Source of the DNA: Bacteroidota bacterium
Lineage (GTDB): Bacteria; Bacteroidota; Bacteroidia; Chitinophagales; Chitinophagaceae
Direction of reading: 5' to 3'
Length of the DNA stretch: 64,000 nucleotides
Assembly (NCBI GenBank): GCA_013287475.1
Contig: JABDDT010000001.1
Coordinates: 35,339-99,338, forward strand
The notes below the pieces were generated by a model. The model worked only from the letters and a program-made list of their open reading frames with translations. It ran no database searches and was not told the DNA's origin. Shown piece by piece: positions 1 through 9,275 of the stretch (the first letter of the stretch is position 1; each line of letters begins with the position of its first letter). The position numbers and the translations under genes were made by a program.

Positions 1-316
1 ACCACGGCACCTGGGCGTACGTGCCATTCTGGTCCGATCCTTTGCACGTATTCACGAAACCAATTTAAAAAAACAGGGGATGCTCGCTCTGACTTTTGCA
101 GATAAAGCAGACTATGATAAAATTTTGGAGGATGATGTAATTGATATTGACGGATTGACGGAATTCACTCCTGGCCACCCGCTGACCCTTGTTCTTCATC
201 ACCTGGAAGGTGAGCCGGAAGAAATTCTTGCGAATCATACTTATAATGAATCCCAGATTGAATGGTTTAAGGCTGGTGGTGCACTAAATGTAATCAGGGC
301 CGAATTTGCCAAATGA
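1..316 (+). CDS. acn: Aconitate hydratase, C-terminal end (5' truncated by window)
   Basis: This is the last part of an aconitase, the TCA-cycle enzyme that interconverts citrate and isocitrate through an Fe-S cluster. The ORF track begins at an internal Met, but the same frame is open to the window edge. It reads [20 protein letters not shown], the conserved aconitase swivel-domain segment with the substrate-binding SFARIHETN stretch. It then continues [20 protein letters not shown] and ends in EFAK. This matches the mitochondrial-type aconitase C terminus; the [4Fe-4S] cysteines lie upstream of the window. Its stop overlaps the start of the next gene (ATGA), so the two may be translationally coupled although their functions are unrelated. 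Confidence 0.93.
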   Translation, partial: PRHLGVRAILVRSFARIHETNLKKQGMLALTFADKADYDKILEDDVIDIDGLTEFTPGHPLTLVLHHLEGEPEEILANHTYNESQIEWFKAGGALNVIRAEFAK

Positions 317-1812
317 TCAAGCCTAATGCCCTCGATTTAATTAAAAAGTCTCATTTCGGATCCGGACTGAAATCAATTGTCATTGCATGTATACTTCTCT
401 TCGGAATCCGATTCATTTTTATTGCCATCATGGGCATTATGCCTCAGGATGCCTATTATGATTTCTATGCCCAACATCTGGATCTTTCTTATTATGATCA
501 TCCCCCGTTAATAGGTTATCTTCTTCGGTTTTTCACCAGTCTTTTTGGAAAAAAAGTTTACGTTTTAAAACTGGCAGATACTTTTGTTACACTTCTGACG
601 ATTATCGCTTTTTACAATCTGGCAAGAAAATTTCTTAGTGAAAACAAAACCCAGATAGCAACGGCTCTCCTTCTTTCTACATTAATGATCAGCATACTCT
701 CCCTAGTATCTACTCCAGATGTTCCCCTGATGCTTTGCTGGACGATAAGTTTAAATTTTCTGCATGAGGCCATTTTTAAGAGAAAAAATATTTACTGGAT
801 TTGGGCAGGGATCTTTACCGGGCTCAGTTTTGATTCAAAATATACCGCCATTTTTCTTATCATCGGACTGATCGGATTTTTACTTATTTCAAATTCATTT
901 AGGAAACTGATTATTTCCAGATGGCTCTTCTTATATCTGACATGTTTCGCGATTACTATTCTACCTGTTGTTATTTGGAATGCACTCAACGGATTTGCTT
1001 CATTCAAATTTCAATCTGAAGGACGTGCTCAGGAAGGGTTTCATATTGATATTATGGGATTTGCCGGGGTAATCGGTCACCAGTCCGCCATTTTGCTCCC
1101 GCTTCTGTTTTTTTCACTAGTATATTTTATATTTCGTTTTTGCAGAAAATATGGAACCCGGTTTACCCGAATACCGGCTGATCAACTATTTCTTTTGTCC
1201 TTTTTTATACCACTATTTCTTGGGTTTTTTTTTATTTCATTTTTTTACTGGGTAAAATTAAACTGGATGATGCCGGCTTATATTACAGGAATTATTTGGG
1301 TATCCAGATTCTGGAATAAAAAATGGACCCGCTTTCAGTTGATTTCTTCTCTTGTTCTTCACCTCTTGCTGGCTGTTGAAATTATATTCTATGTGGTTCC
1401 AATCCGATCTGATGATACCTGGTATGGCTGGTCAGAATTTTCCAATAAAGTTGAAACTTTACGGAAAAAATACCGGGATGCATTCATCTTTTCATCTGAC
1501 GATTATAAAACTTCGGCCATTCTTAATTTCTATTTGAATGAAACAGTTTATTCAAGGAATATCGTTGGCGAAAGAGCTTTGCAATTTGATTTTGTCGGAA
1601 CAAATCTGAATACATTAAAAGGAAAGAACGCCATTTATATTGATTCTAATCCACGTTTCTCTGATCTGAAAAATGAGAACAAAGCAGTGCCAGTATCCTA
1701 TTATTCTTATTTCGACAGTATCCTTCCTCTGGATCCAATTTTGATTGAAAAAAATGGCAGAACTGAAAGAAAGTTTTCCGTTTTCCTCTGCATCAATTAT
1801 CATCCCAAATAG
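313..1812 (+). CDS. GT39-like integral membrane glycosyltransferase (PMT_2/ArnT family)
   Basis: A polytopic membrane protein of 499 residues, probably a lipid-phosphate-sugar-dependent glycosyltransferase of the ArnT/PMT_2 type. After a first membrane helix (about 20-40) comes a periplasmic loop with the acidic motif PQDAYYDFY (44-52) and SYYDHPP (59-65). These correspond to the catalytic Asp loop and the (Y/F)DHPP motif of GT39 enzymes. TPDVPLML and many hydrophobic helices follow, then a soluble C-terminal domain of about 120 residues. The acceptor (glycan, lipid A or protein) cannot be told from the sequence. The start codon overlaps the aconitase stop. Family assignment is solid; substrate is unknown. 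Confidence 0.82.
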   Translation: MIKPNALDLIKKSHFGSGLKSIVIACILLFGIRFIFIAIMGIMPQDAYYDFYAQHLDLSYYDHPPLIGYLLRFFTSLFGKKVYVLKLADTFVTLLTIIAFYNLARKFLSENKTQIATALLLSTLMISILSLVSTPDVPLMLCWTISLNFLHEAIFKRKNIYWIWAGIFTGLSFDSKYTAIFLIIGLIGFLLISNSFRKLIISRWLFLYLTCFAITILPVVIWNALNGFASFKFQSEGRAQEGFHIDIMGFAGVIGHQSAILLPLLFFSLVYFIFRFCRKYGTRFTRIPADQLFLLSFFIPLFLGFFFISFFYWVKLNWMMPAYITGIIWVSRFWNKKWTRFQLISSLVLHLLLAVEIIFYVVPIRSDDTWYGWSEFSNKVETLRKKYRDAFIFSSDDYKTSAILNFYLNETVYSRNIVGERALQFDFVGTNLNTLKGKNAIYIDSNPRFSDLKNENKAVPVSYYSYFDSILPLDPILIEKNGRTERKFSVFLCINYHPK

Positions 1813-1943
1813 TATTAGACAAAATACCCGACATATTGTTACAAAGGAAAGTTCAAGCACATTCAACCCGTTGAGTATGCCATAATCCGAAAACTTCTGA
1901 ATTAAAGCCCAAAAAGCTTCCTGCATCCCATATGGAATATTAT

Positions 1944-1968
1944 ATTCGTTTTCGGTATGAAAACGAAT
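1944..1968 (+). promoter_or_regulatory. 10-bp perfect hairpin over the start of the DUF4403 gene
   Basis: ATTCGTTTTC and GAAAACGAAT form a perfect 10-bp stem around a 5-nt loop (ggtat). The first possible ATG of the downstream gene begins in this loop, and the second ATG at 1972 sits 3 nt after the stem. There is no T-run, so it does not look like a terminator. It could modulate translation initiation, or simply indicate that 1972 is the true start. Confidence 0.35.
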
Positions 1969-3366
1969 CCAATGAAACACCTGGTTTATTTGCCTTTATT
2001 GATGATGTTCCTGTCTTGTTCTACTTCTAAAAAACTCACTACTTCCAAAGAAGAACAACAAACACTACCTGACCTGCCACTTTCAGAATTGGATATTCCG
2101 ATTAAAATAGCAGCTGCTCCGATATTTGCGAAAGCCGAGAATTTGGTTCCCTCAGAATTCACTTCTGAAGGATGGCCCGATTTTATGCATCCCTCCTGTG
2201 ACTTCCGTTATAAATATCGTTTTGTGAGAACAAGCCTTCAGATTTCCTGTGCCAATAATATAATTAATATTCGATTTGGAGGTAATTACCAGATTAGTGG
2301 CAGTAAATGCCTTTGCACGGCTGGTATTCCGGTAACCCCCTGGATTTCCGGTAATTGTGGATTTCTGCCCCAACCTCTTCGCAAAGTAAATATGTCTCTT
2401 AATACCAACTTACAATTTCTTCCGAACTATCAGCTCCATTCAACCACAACAGTTATCCAGATACAACCCGTTGATAAATGTTCCGTTTCAGTTTTTGCAA
2501 ATGATATCACACAGTTGGTAATGGATAGCATCCGTTCTTCACTACTAACTTTTTCAACAACAATGGATCAAAACATTGCAGGATTAAATTTTGAAAAATT
2601 TAAGATGCAGCTGAAAGACAGTAGTTATAGAAAGATTGTTATTGGCAAATATGGCTATTTTCTGTTAAACCCGACTTCAGTCCGCATCGGGCAGATAAAT
2701 TATGTAAAAGACAGCTTTTCAATTTCACTGGGCTTATCCTGCAGGCCTCAGTTCAGTTCTGATCCGGTGAATCATATTCCTGAACCAGTAACCCTGCCAG
2801 CATTAATACAAACAGACAACCGAAACGGGATTCGTCTTTACATGAACATGAATTATGATTATGATTTTCTAAATAATATCTTGCGGGATAGTCTCCATAA
2901 TAAAGTTTTTGAAATTAAAGGAAGAACGATTGTTATAAAAGATGCAACGGTACACGGTATTGGAAATCACCAGTTGGAACTTCAAATTGATTTTGCTGGA
3001 AGCAACCATGGAAGTATTTTCCTGCGGGGAACACCTGTACTTGATACTGCAAAACAAACATTGAGTATACCGGATATTCAATATTCTCTTGAAGGAGAAG
3101 ATTTGGCGTTGAAAATAGCAAGAAGTTTATTCAGAAATAAAATACGTAAATCCATACAGGGCAAATCTTATCTGGACATCGAAGCACTTTTAAATGCAAA
3201 TAAATCGATGATTGATCAGCTTTTAAACAGGGAATGGATGCAGGGAATTCATTCAGTTGGTGCTTTGAAAGAAGCTAAAATCATTGGTATGTTAGTGACT
3301 CCTCAAAACATTCAGTTTCAGGTTTTTATAGCGGGTGAACTAAAATTATTGGGTGGCAACCTTTAA
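1957..3366 (+). CDS. DUF4403 family lipoprotein
   Basis: Predicted envelope lipoprotein of 469 residues. The N terminus carries a hydrophobic signal ending in MMFLSC, giving a lipidation Cys at about residue 21. The mature part (SELDIPIKIAAAPI, then DFRYKYRFVRTSLQISCANN, and a long beta-rich body) matches my recollection of the DUF4403 family, which is common in Bacteroidota. No enzymatic motif is visible. Two in-frame ATGs (1957 and 1972) both give an acceptable signal peptide; the first lies in a hairpin loop, so 1972 is a real alternative. It is separated from the glycosyltransferase by about 145 bp and is probably its own unit. Confidence 0.75.
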   Translation: MKTNPMKHLVYLPLLMMFLSCSTSKKLTTSKEEQQTLPDLPLSELDIPIKIAAAPIFAKAENLVPSEFTSEGWPDFMHPSCDFRYKYRFVRTSLQISCANNIINIRFGGNYQISGSKCLCTAGIPVTPWISGNCGFLPQPLRKVNMSLNTNLQFLPNYQLHSTTTVIQIQPVDKCSVSVFANDITQLVMDSIRSSLLTFSTTMDQNIAGLNFEKFKMQLKDSSYRKIVIGKYGYFLLNPTSVRIGQINYVKDSFSISLGLSCRPQFSSDPVNHIPEPVTLPALIQTDNRNGIRLYMNMNYDYDFLNNILRDSLHNKVFEIKGRTIVIKDATVHGIGNHQLELQIDFAGSNHGSIFLRGTPVLDTAKQTLSIPDIQYSLEGEDLALKIARSLFRNKIRKSIQGKSYLDIEALLNANKSMIDQLLNREWMQGIHSVGALKEAKIIGMLVTPQNIQFQVFIAGELKLLGGNL

Positions 3367-3397
3367 CATAAGATTTACGTAATTTAATAAAGATGAA

Positions 3398-4033
3398 GTG
3401 GTTGCGCTATTAACTTCACCTTGGGAAAAGGCCTTAAAACCATTGATAAACGGTAACCATCAAATTAGCGCATTAATAGCTGGATGCAGGCAAAATGACC
3501 GGGCCAGTCAGAAGGAATTGTATGAATTCCTGAAGGGGTATGCCATGAAAATATGCTATCGTTATCAACATAATCAATACCAGGTAGAAGAAATTGTTAA
3601 TGAAGGGTTCACGAAATTTTTTAAAAATATTCATCAGTTTGACGAAAATCGTCACCTCGAAACTTCCATGGCCCTGAAAGGCTGGTTTAAGAGGATCCTG
3701 GTTAATACCTGCATTGATTATTACCGTAAAAATTCAGCTTATCTCCGTGGACAAATGCTTTCTGAAGAATCAGAAAAAATAGCAGATCATGGGGAAACCG
3801 GGATCGATAAACTGTCGTATAAAGAAATCATCGAAGCAATCCGTTTATTATCACCCGCCTACAGGACAGTTTTTAATCTATTTGTAATTGAAGGTATGTC
3901 GCACGAGGAAATTGGGAAACATTTAGGAATTTCTGTAGGTGCGTCCAAATCGAATTTATCAAAAGCGAGAGAAAATCTTAGAAAAATCTTGACAAAAAAA
4001 GCTGATGTGAAAACATATGTCGAACCTATCTGA
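3398..4033 (+). CDS. RNA polymerase ECF-type sigma factor
   Basis: A 211-residue sigma-70 family factor. Region 2 is seen in QVEEIVNEGFTKFFKNIHQF and GWFKRILVNTCIDYYRK. Region 4 is seen in LLSPAYRTVFNLFVIEGMSH followed by EEIGKHLGISVGASKSNLSK, a helix-turn-helix for the -35 element. The ORF begins with GTG at 3398; no ATG in this frame precedes region 2, so GTG is the best start. The 3' end overlaps the next gene by 17 nt, and that gene carries an anti-sigma-like N terminus. The pair is therefore probably a cell-surface or stress-responsive sigma system. The regulon is unknown. Confidence 0.88.
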   Translation: MVALLTSPWEKALKPLINGNHQISALIAGCRQNDRASQKELYEFLKGYAMKICYRYQHNQYQVEEIVNEGFTKFFKNIHQFDENRHLETSMALKGWFKRILVNTCIDYYRKNSAYLRGQMLSEESEKIADHGETGIDKLSYKEIIEAIRLLSPAYRTVFNLFVIEGMSHEEIGKHLGISVGASKSNLSKARENLRKILTKKADVKTYVEPI

Positions 4034-5498
4034 TAAAGATATTGACAGGTTGAGTAGAGAAGCGGCGGATTTTTATGAACCCGATCATTCTTCTTTATCC
4101 TGGACTAAGCTCGAGCAGAAGCTTGTAGAGCAAATTCCTGAGCGACCGCCTGATGGTTTTCGCTTTGACCGAATCAATCCATATATGTGGGGATCGGCTA
4201 TCGTATTGATTACAGGGATCTCTTTTTTCGCAATTAAAAACATTTATTATAGCAAACATTCTACACGAACAAATCAGCCGATAGTCCAGGACGTCTCAAC
4301 TTCATTATCTGATATTAAACGTGCAAATACAAGCACGATTCATTTGGATAGTGTTTCAGCCATTCATATTACTAATGCATCTCACAAAAAAAATAAAAAT
4401 TTACCAGAACAGAAAAACGGATTAGCTGATGCAGGAGTGATTTCTGGTTCTGCAGTTGAAAATAATTCAGGTACTGGAAAGGATACTTATAAAACCGAAT
4501 CAGCAAACACTAAAAATCATAATCTTAATATTACCAGGTCCAAAATAAATCCGGAAGATAATTATTCAAAAACAAAACGCAGGAATTTTAAAGCATTAGC
4601 TTCATCCGGAGTAATTGTTTCCAATGGATCAGATCTGATAAATGCTTCAAAAGACAAACCGGCGAAAAATAAGAATACACCGGAAAGTTCGAGCACTTCA
4701 AGAATTTCATCTATATCCAACGGATCTGATGATAAAAGCAGCCCCGAAAGAGTCAGAAAACAACTCAGTTTACCCTCCGTCGTTTCTTCGACGACAGCCC
4801 TGGGTAATGTGACAGGGAACGATTCACTTTTGAACCAGCTCTCTCACACAAAGGCGCCTATACCATATAGAGCCCTTCGAATAAACCGTTCTCTAAATTT
4901 TGGTTTAACGTTCGGACCAGATTATACAGATGCAGGGGGAATTTCGAATGACCAGCTTGGAAATAATATCGGAATTACGATTGGTTATTACCTTACAAAT
5001 AAATTGTCAGTAAATTCCGGTATGATATATACTAATAAATTTTATTGGGCACCCGGAAACAGTACCGGGAGAACAACTAATGGAAGAATGGCAGCATCTC
5101 CTCCGCCTATTGAATATATAAACGGCTCAGCTAATATGTGGGAACTCCCGCTGACCCTTCGATATGATTTTGCAAAAAATGAAAAAACAAAATTTTTCGT
5201 GAATGCAGGTTTCTCTTCCTATTTCATGATGAAACAAACCTATATTTATTTCTTTCATAATGGTTTGAGACCACTGGCGTATAAAATAGAAAATGATGAA
5301 CAGGTAAATTACTGGTTTAAAGTAGCTAACTTTTCATTAGGCATGGAATCTGAAATTGGAAAAGGATTTTCATTTCAGGCAGAACCTTTCCTCAAACTTC
5401 CACTCAAAAACATGGGTATTGATAATCTGAAGCTTAATAGTTATGGATTCCTATTATCTTTCCGATATTCACCGATTTTAAACAGGACAAAAAAATAA
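4017..5498 (+). CDS. Sigma-linked membrane protein: cytoplasmic N terminus, TM helix, low-complexity linker, beta-barrel-like C terminus
   Basis: A 493-residue protein that starts inside the sigma gene. Residues 1-50 are charged and cytoplasmic-looking (SLSWTKLEQKLVEQIPERPP). Residues 56-74 form a single membrane helix (WGSAIVLITGISFFAIKNIY). A Ser/Asn/Lys-rich linker of about 200 residues follows. From about residue 290 the sequence has the alternating pattern of a PorT-like outer-membrane beta-barrel (LNFGLTFGPDYTDAGGIS, LPLTLRYDFAKNEKTKFFVN, SYGFLLSFRYSP). This would be an odd span of both membranes. It may act as the anti-sigma partner of the upstream factor; that is inference from order and overlap. 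Confidence 0.7.
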   Translation: MSNLSDKDIDRLSREAADFYEPDHSSLSWTKLEQKLVEQIPERPPDGFRFDRINPYMWGSAIVLITGISFFAIKNIYYSKHSTRTNQPIVQDVSTSLSDIKRANTSTIHLDSVSAIHITNASHKKNKNLPEQKNGLADAGVISGSAVENNSGTGKDTYKTESANTKNHNLNITRSKINPEDNYSKTKRRNFKALASSGVIVSNGSDLINASKDKPAKNKNTPESSSTSRISSISNGSDDKSSPERVRKQLSLPSVVSSTTALGNVTGNDSLLNQLSHTKAPIPYRALRINRSLNFGLTFGPDYTDAGGISNDQLGNNIGITIGYYLTNKLSVNSGMIYTNKFYWAPGNSTGRTTNGRMAASPPPIEYINGSANMWELPLTLRYDFAKNEKTKFFVNAGFSSYFMMKQTYIYFFHNGLRPLAYKIENDEQVNYWFKVANFSLGMESEIGKGFSFQAEPFLKLPLKNMGIDNLKLNSYGFLLSFRYSPILNRTKK

Positions 5499-5501
5499 TA
5501 A

Positions 5502-5897
5502 TTATTTAAAATCCTTAACCGGATCGAACCAGAGTGGCTTGCTATCATTCCAGGATCCATTATAATTAATAAAAATTTCCTCAGCTTTCTTAATATTACG
5601 AACGGTTTTTATCCGGATTACTGATTGTTCAAAATCCATTTCATATTCGGCATTTGAATGAAAATCGTGGTTGTAGATAGATAAATAACCCAACCCTAAA
5701 CAGCATTCCGTCTCAGTCTTACCCCATAAAAAAATATAATCGTGAAGGAGGGTCTGATCCAGGAGTTTTCTTTCTTCACTATTCATGATTATGACGGGTG
5801 AAATTTCAATTAGTTTTCCGGCATCGAGGTCTTCGTTCGTAAAAACACCCCTTCCGCGCCCAGGTGAATCAGTAATAAATAAACAAGATAAAATCAT
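5502..5897 (-). CDS. Small SET-domain protein
   Basis: A 131-residue protein consisting almost only of a SET domain, the fold of protein-lysine methyltransferases using S-adenosylmethionine. Visible motifs are GRGRGVFTNEDLDAG near the N terminus (SAM-binding GxG), SIYNHDFHSNAEY (the NH motif region) and EEIFINYNGSW (the motif with the catalytic Tyr). It ends 3 nt from the convergent beta-barrel gene and has no obvious operon partner. The target protein is unknown. Family call is good; enzymatic activity is inferred. Confidence 0.8.
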   Translation of the reverse strand: MILSCLFITDSPGRGRGVFTNEDLDAGKLIEISPVIIMNSEERKLLDQTLLHDYIFLWGKTETECCLGLGYLSIYNHDFHSNAEYEMDFEQSVIRIKTVRNIKKAEEIFINYNGSWNDSKPLWFDPVKDFK

Positions 5898-5966
5898 AAT
5901 GTAATATAAACTACCGGAATCCTATAAAGTGGGCCGTTTCAAACGCAATTTATCAAGGCTTCGCTG

Positions 5967-5974
5967 TAAATTTG
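5967..5974 (+). promoter_or_regulatory. Putative -7 box of mgtE, possible leaderless start
   Basis: TAAATTTG matches the Bacteroidota -7 consensus TAnnTTTG and lies only 4 nt (acga) before the mgtE ATG. Transcription would start at or next to the start codon. No good -33 TTG is seen at the usual distance. Confidence 0.4.
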
Positions 5975-5978
5975 ACGA

Positions 5979-7385
5979 ATGACCGTCGAAATCGAAAATA
6001 CCCCGCTTAAATATCAATTTTTGGAGGCTCTCCAATCAAACGATCTGGAATCATTACACAAGTTTCTGGATAACCAGAATATTAGTGATGTGGCGGAACT
6101 TATTTATGAATTTCCGGAGCATGAAGGTGAAATACTTGGCAACCTGAGTATTCATCGGGCAATAAGCACATTTAAAATTTTGGATTTCGCTATACAGAAA
6201 CGCATTATCCAGGAACTCTCTCCATCAAAAACTGCTGAATTACTCAACGGGCTTCCAGCAGATGACCGCACTTCCTTTTTAGAAGACCTGCCTAACGAAG
6301 TGGTCAAAGAGCTTATAAAAATGCTTGATCCTGAAGAACGCAAGATTACCTTATCTCTTTTGGGTTATCCGGAAAGCAGTGTAGGAAGATTAATGACACC
6401 TGATTATATAGCAGTTCAAAAAGATTGGACTATACGACAGGTTATCCGACATATCCGCGATGTTGGCAAAGACAGTGAAACCATCGATGTCATTTATGTA
6501 GTGGACGAAAAGGGTATTTTCATTGATGATATTAAAATCCGTGAAATCATTCTTGCTGATCCGGATAAGAAAGTCGAGGATGTTATCGACAACAGGTTTA
6601 TTTATCTTAATGTAAATGATGATCAGGAGACTGCCAACCAGGCTTTTAAAATGAATAATCGAATGGCATTGCCGGTGCTTGATAACAACAAACTTCTGCT
6701 GGGCATTGTAACCATTGATGATGTATTGTGGGTTGCGACTGAAGAATTTACGGAGGACATTCAGAAAATTGGTGGAACAGAAGCACTTGATCATCCATAT
6801 CTTGAAACCCCATTTTTTCAGTTAATCAGAAAAAGAGTGGGCTGGCTGATTATACTTTTCTTAAGTGAAATGCTGACAGCGACAGCCATGGCTTATTATA
6901 ACGACGAGCTGGCTAAATGGATTATCCTGACCAATTTCATTCCGTTAATCATGTCAAGTGGCGGTAACAGTGGCTCGCAGGCATCTACCCTCATAATTCA
7001 GGCTATGGCTCTTGGAGAAGTGACCCTTAAAGACTGGTGGCGGGTTATGCGAAGGGAAATTCTTTCCGGTTTTATGCTGGGTGCAATACTTGGTCTTATC
7101 GGATTTATAAGGATTTTTGTATGGCACTTATTAATGATCCGCGGCGTTTTTAAAGATATATACGGATTTCACTGGGATGCAATCGGTCTCTCCGTTAGCT
7201 TTTCATTGGTCGGTGTAGTTCTTTGGGGCACACTTGCGGGCAGTATGTTACCGATTATATTAAAAAAACTAGGTGCCGATCCCGCCTCTTCATCAGCCCC
7301 CTTTGTGGCAACATTGGTGGACGTCACCGGTCTCATTATATACTTTACTGTGGCCTCAATATTTATGATGAATATTTTATTATAA
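5979..7385 (+). CDS. mgtE: Magnesium transporter MgtE
   Basis: A 468-residue Mg2+ channel/transporter of the MgtE family. The order is the family's usual one: an N domain of helical repeats (about 1-130, with LNGLPADDRTSFLEDLPNEV), a pair of CBS domains (about 135-260) that sense cytosolic Mg2+, a plug helix, and a C-terminal membrane domain of about five helices. The pore signature IMSSGGNSGSQASTLIIQA and the last-helix motif DPASSSAPFVATLVDVTG, which holds the Mg2+-coordinating Asp, are intact. Length is normal. The gene stands alone between the SET gene and glmS and has its own promoter-like box. Confidence 0.95.
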   Translation: MTVEIENTPLKYQFLEALQSNDLESLHKFLDNQNISDVAELIYEFPEHEGEILGNLSIHRAISTFKILDFAIQKRIIQELSPSKTAELLNGLPADDRTSFLEDLPNEVVKELIKMLDPEERKITLSLLGYPESSVGRLMTPDYIAVQKDWTIRQVIRHIRDVGKDSETIDVIYVVDEKGIFIDDIKIREIILADPDKKVEDVIDNRFIYLNVNDDQETANQAFKMNNRMALPVLDNNKLLLGIVTIDDVLWVATEEFTEDIQKIGGTEALDHPYLETPFFQLIRKRVGWLIILFLSEMLTATAMAYYNDELAKWIILTNFIPLIMSSGGNSGSQASTLIIQAMALGEVTLKDWWRVMRREILSGFMLGAILGLIGFIRIFVWHLLMIRGVFKDIYGFHWDAIGLSVSFSLVGVVLWGTLAGSMLPIILKKLGADPASSSAPFVATLVDVTGLIIYFTVASIFMMNILL

Positions 7386-7434
7386 ACCCCGAACCGATAA
7401 AAGTGATTTTATAAAATAACTTTAAAAGGTCATT

Positions 7435-9270
7435 ATGTGTGGAATTGTAGCTTATATCGGTCCAAGAGAGGCATATCCGGTTATCATGAAGGGCCTGAAA
7501 AGACTCGAATACCGGGGTTATGACAGTGCCGGAGTTGCATTGTTGGAAAAAGATCTGAGGGTTTATAAAAAACAAGGACGCGTAGCCGCTTTGGAAGAAA
7601 GTATCATAGGTCAAGACTTACATGCACACACAGGCATCGGACATACACGTTGGGCCACCCATGGTGAACCCAGCGATCGAAATGCCCATCCCCATCTTTC
7701 AGCAAGCGGGAGACTGGCAATGATTCATAACGGTATTATTGAAAATTATACCCAGCTGAAAAAAGAACTCACAAAAAAGGGATATAGTTTTAAAAGCGAT
7801 ACGGACACCGAAGTACTACTTAATTTTATTGAAGACATTCAGGAAAATAATAACTGCAGTCTTGAAGAATCATTACGCATTGCACTTAAGAGGGTGACCG
7901 GCGCGTATGTAATCGTTCTGTTGGACCGCAATCACCCAGACACTATCATTGCAGCAAGGAAGGGAAGTCCGCTGGTAATAGGCATTGGCAAAGGAGAACA
8001 TTTTTTAGCTTCCGATGCATCTCCAATCATTGAATACACCAAAGAAGTAGTGTATGTAAATGACTACGAACTTGCAATAATAAAATGTGATGAACTGATA
8101 TTAAAAAATCTGGGAAATGAAAAGATTACACCATTTGTGCAGAAACTCGATCTCGAACTGACAGCTATTGAAAAAGGTGGATATGAACATTTCATGCTTA
8201 AAGAAATATTTGAACAGCCTGAAACGATTTTCGATTGCCTTCGGGGACGATTGGATGTAACAAAAGGAACCATCACAATGGCTGGTGTTCAAAATAATAT
8301 TGACAAACTGACCAACGCAAAAAGAATTATAATAGTAGCCTGCGGGACCAGTTGGCATGCAGGCCTTATAGCGGAATATATTATTGAGGAAATTTGCAGA
8401 ATACCTGTAGAAGTGGAATATGCTTCAGAGTTCAGGTACCGTAATCCCGTGATTAATCATGGGGATGTTATTTTTGCAATTTCACAAAGTGGTGAAACAG
8501 CTGATACCATTGTAGCCATTGAGAAAGCTAAGGAACAGGGTGCTTTTATTTTTGGTATTGTAAATGTAGTCGGCTCTTCTATTGCCCGCATTTCACATGC
8601 AGGCGCTTATACTCATGCAGGGCCGGAAATTGGAGTTGCCAGTACAAAAGCATTTACCGCACAGATGGTGGTCCTGATTATGATAGCATTGAAAATAGCA
8701 TATGAAAAACAAACCTTAACAGAAGACAGGTATATTCAACTGCTTACTGAACTTCAGGCTATTCCTGAGAAAGTAAAAGAATTATTAAGGACATCCGAAC
8801 ATATCCGTAATCTGGCATTGAAATATAAAAATGTCAAAGATGCATTATACCTGGGCCGTGGTAATAATTTCCCTGTTGCATTGGAAGGAGCTCTCAAATT
8901 AAAAGAGATTTCATATATCCATGCCGAGGGTTATCCCGCTGCTGAAATGAAACATGGACCGATTGCACTGGTAGATGAGAATCTGCCTGTGATTTTTTCA
9001 GCACCAAAGAGCTTTTATCATGAAAAACTCGTCAGTAATATCCAGGAAATTAAAGCCAGGAAAGGAAAGGTTCTTGCAGTCATTAGTGAAGGGGACGAAG
9101 TAATTGAAAAAATGGCTGATGATATAATGACTGTACCTTTAGCCGATGAGTTGATTTCTCCCCTTCTTTCAGTGATTCCTTTGCAGCTATTTGCATGCTA
9201 CCTGGGAATGGCAAAAGGATATGACGTTGATAAACCTCGTAACCTGGCCAAAAGCGTAACCGTAGAATAA
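7435..9270 (+). CDS. glmS: Glutamine--fructose-6-phosphate aminotransferase (isomerizing)
   Basis: Makes glucosamine-6-phosphate from fructose-6-phosphate and glutamine, the first step to UDP-GlcNAc for peptidoglycan and LPS. At 611 residues it is full length. MCGIVAYIG carries the nucleophilic Cys2 of the class II glutaminase domain, with TRWATHGEPSDRNAHPH downstream. Two SIS sugar-binding domains follow (CGTSWHAGL, SQSGETADT, GRGNNFPVALEGALKLKEIS). The C terminus ends DKPRNLAKSVTVE, the conserved tail forming the ammonia channel. There is no glmS-ribozyme-like element in the short upstream gap. DUF4954 follows within 5 nt, suggesting an operon. Confidence 0.97.
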   Translation: MCGIVAYIGPREAYPVIMKGLKRLEYRGYDSAGVALLEKDLRVYKKQGRVAALEESIIGQDLHAHTGIGHTRWATHGEPSDRNAHPHLSASGRLAMIHNGIIENYTQLKKELTKKGYSFKSDTDTEVLLNFIEDIQENNNCSLEESLRIALKRVTGAYVIVLLDRNHPDTIIAARKGSPLVIGIGKGEHFLASDASPIIEYTKEVVYVNDYELAIIKCDELILKNLGNEKITPFVQKLDLELTAIEKGGYEHFMLKEIFEQPETIFDCLRGRLDVTKGTITMAGVQNNIDKLTNAKRIIIVACGTSWHAGLIAEYIIEEICRIPVEVEYASEFRYRNPVINHGDVIFAISQSGETADTIVAIEKAKEQGAFIFGIVNVVGSSIARISHAGAYTHAGPEIGVASTKAFTAQMVVLIMIALKIAYEKQTLTEDRYIQLLTELQAIPEKVKELLRTSEHIRNLALKYKNVKDALYLGRGNNFPVALEGALKLKEISYIHAEGYPAAEMKHGPIALVDENLPVIFSAPKSFYHEKLVSNIQEIKARKGKVLAVISEGDEVIEKMADDIMTVPLADELISPLLSVIPLQLFACYLGMAKGYDVDKPRNLAKSVTVE

Positions 9271-9275
9271 ATTTC

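Noticed and set aside
1615-1980. 121-codon ORF on the minus strand between the glycosyltransferase and DUF4403 genes
   Set aside because: Two thirds lie antisense to the glycosyltransferase gene, and the composition (Ile/Phe/Arg-rich, no motif) looks like a shadow.
7386-7434. glmS ribozyme upstream of glmS
   Set aside because: The gap is only 49 nt, too short for the ribozyme, and no matching core sequence is seen.
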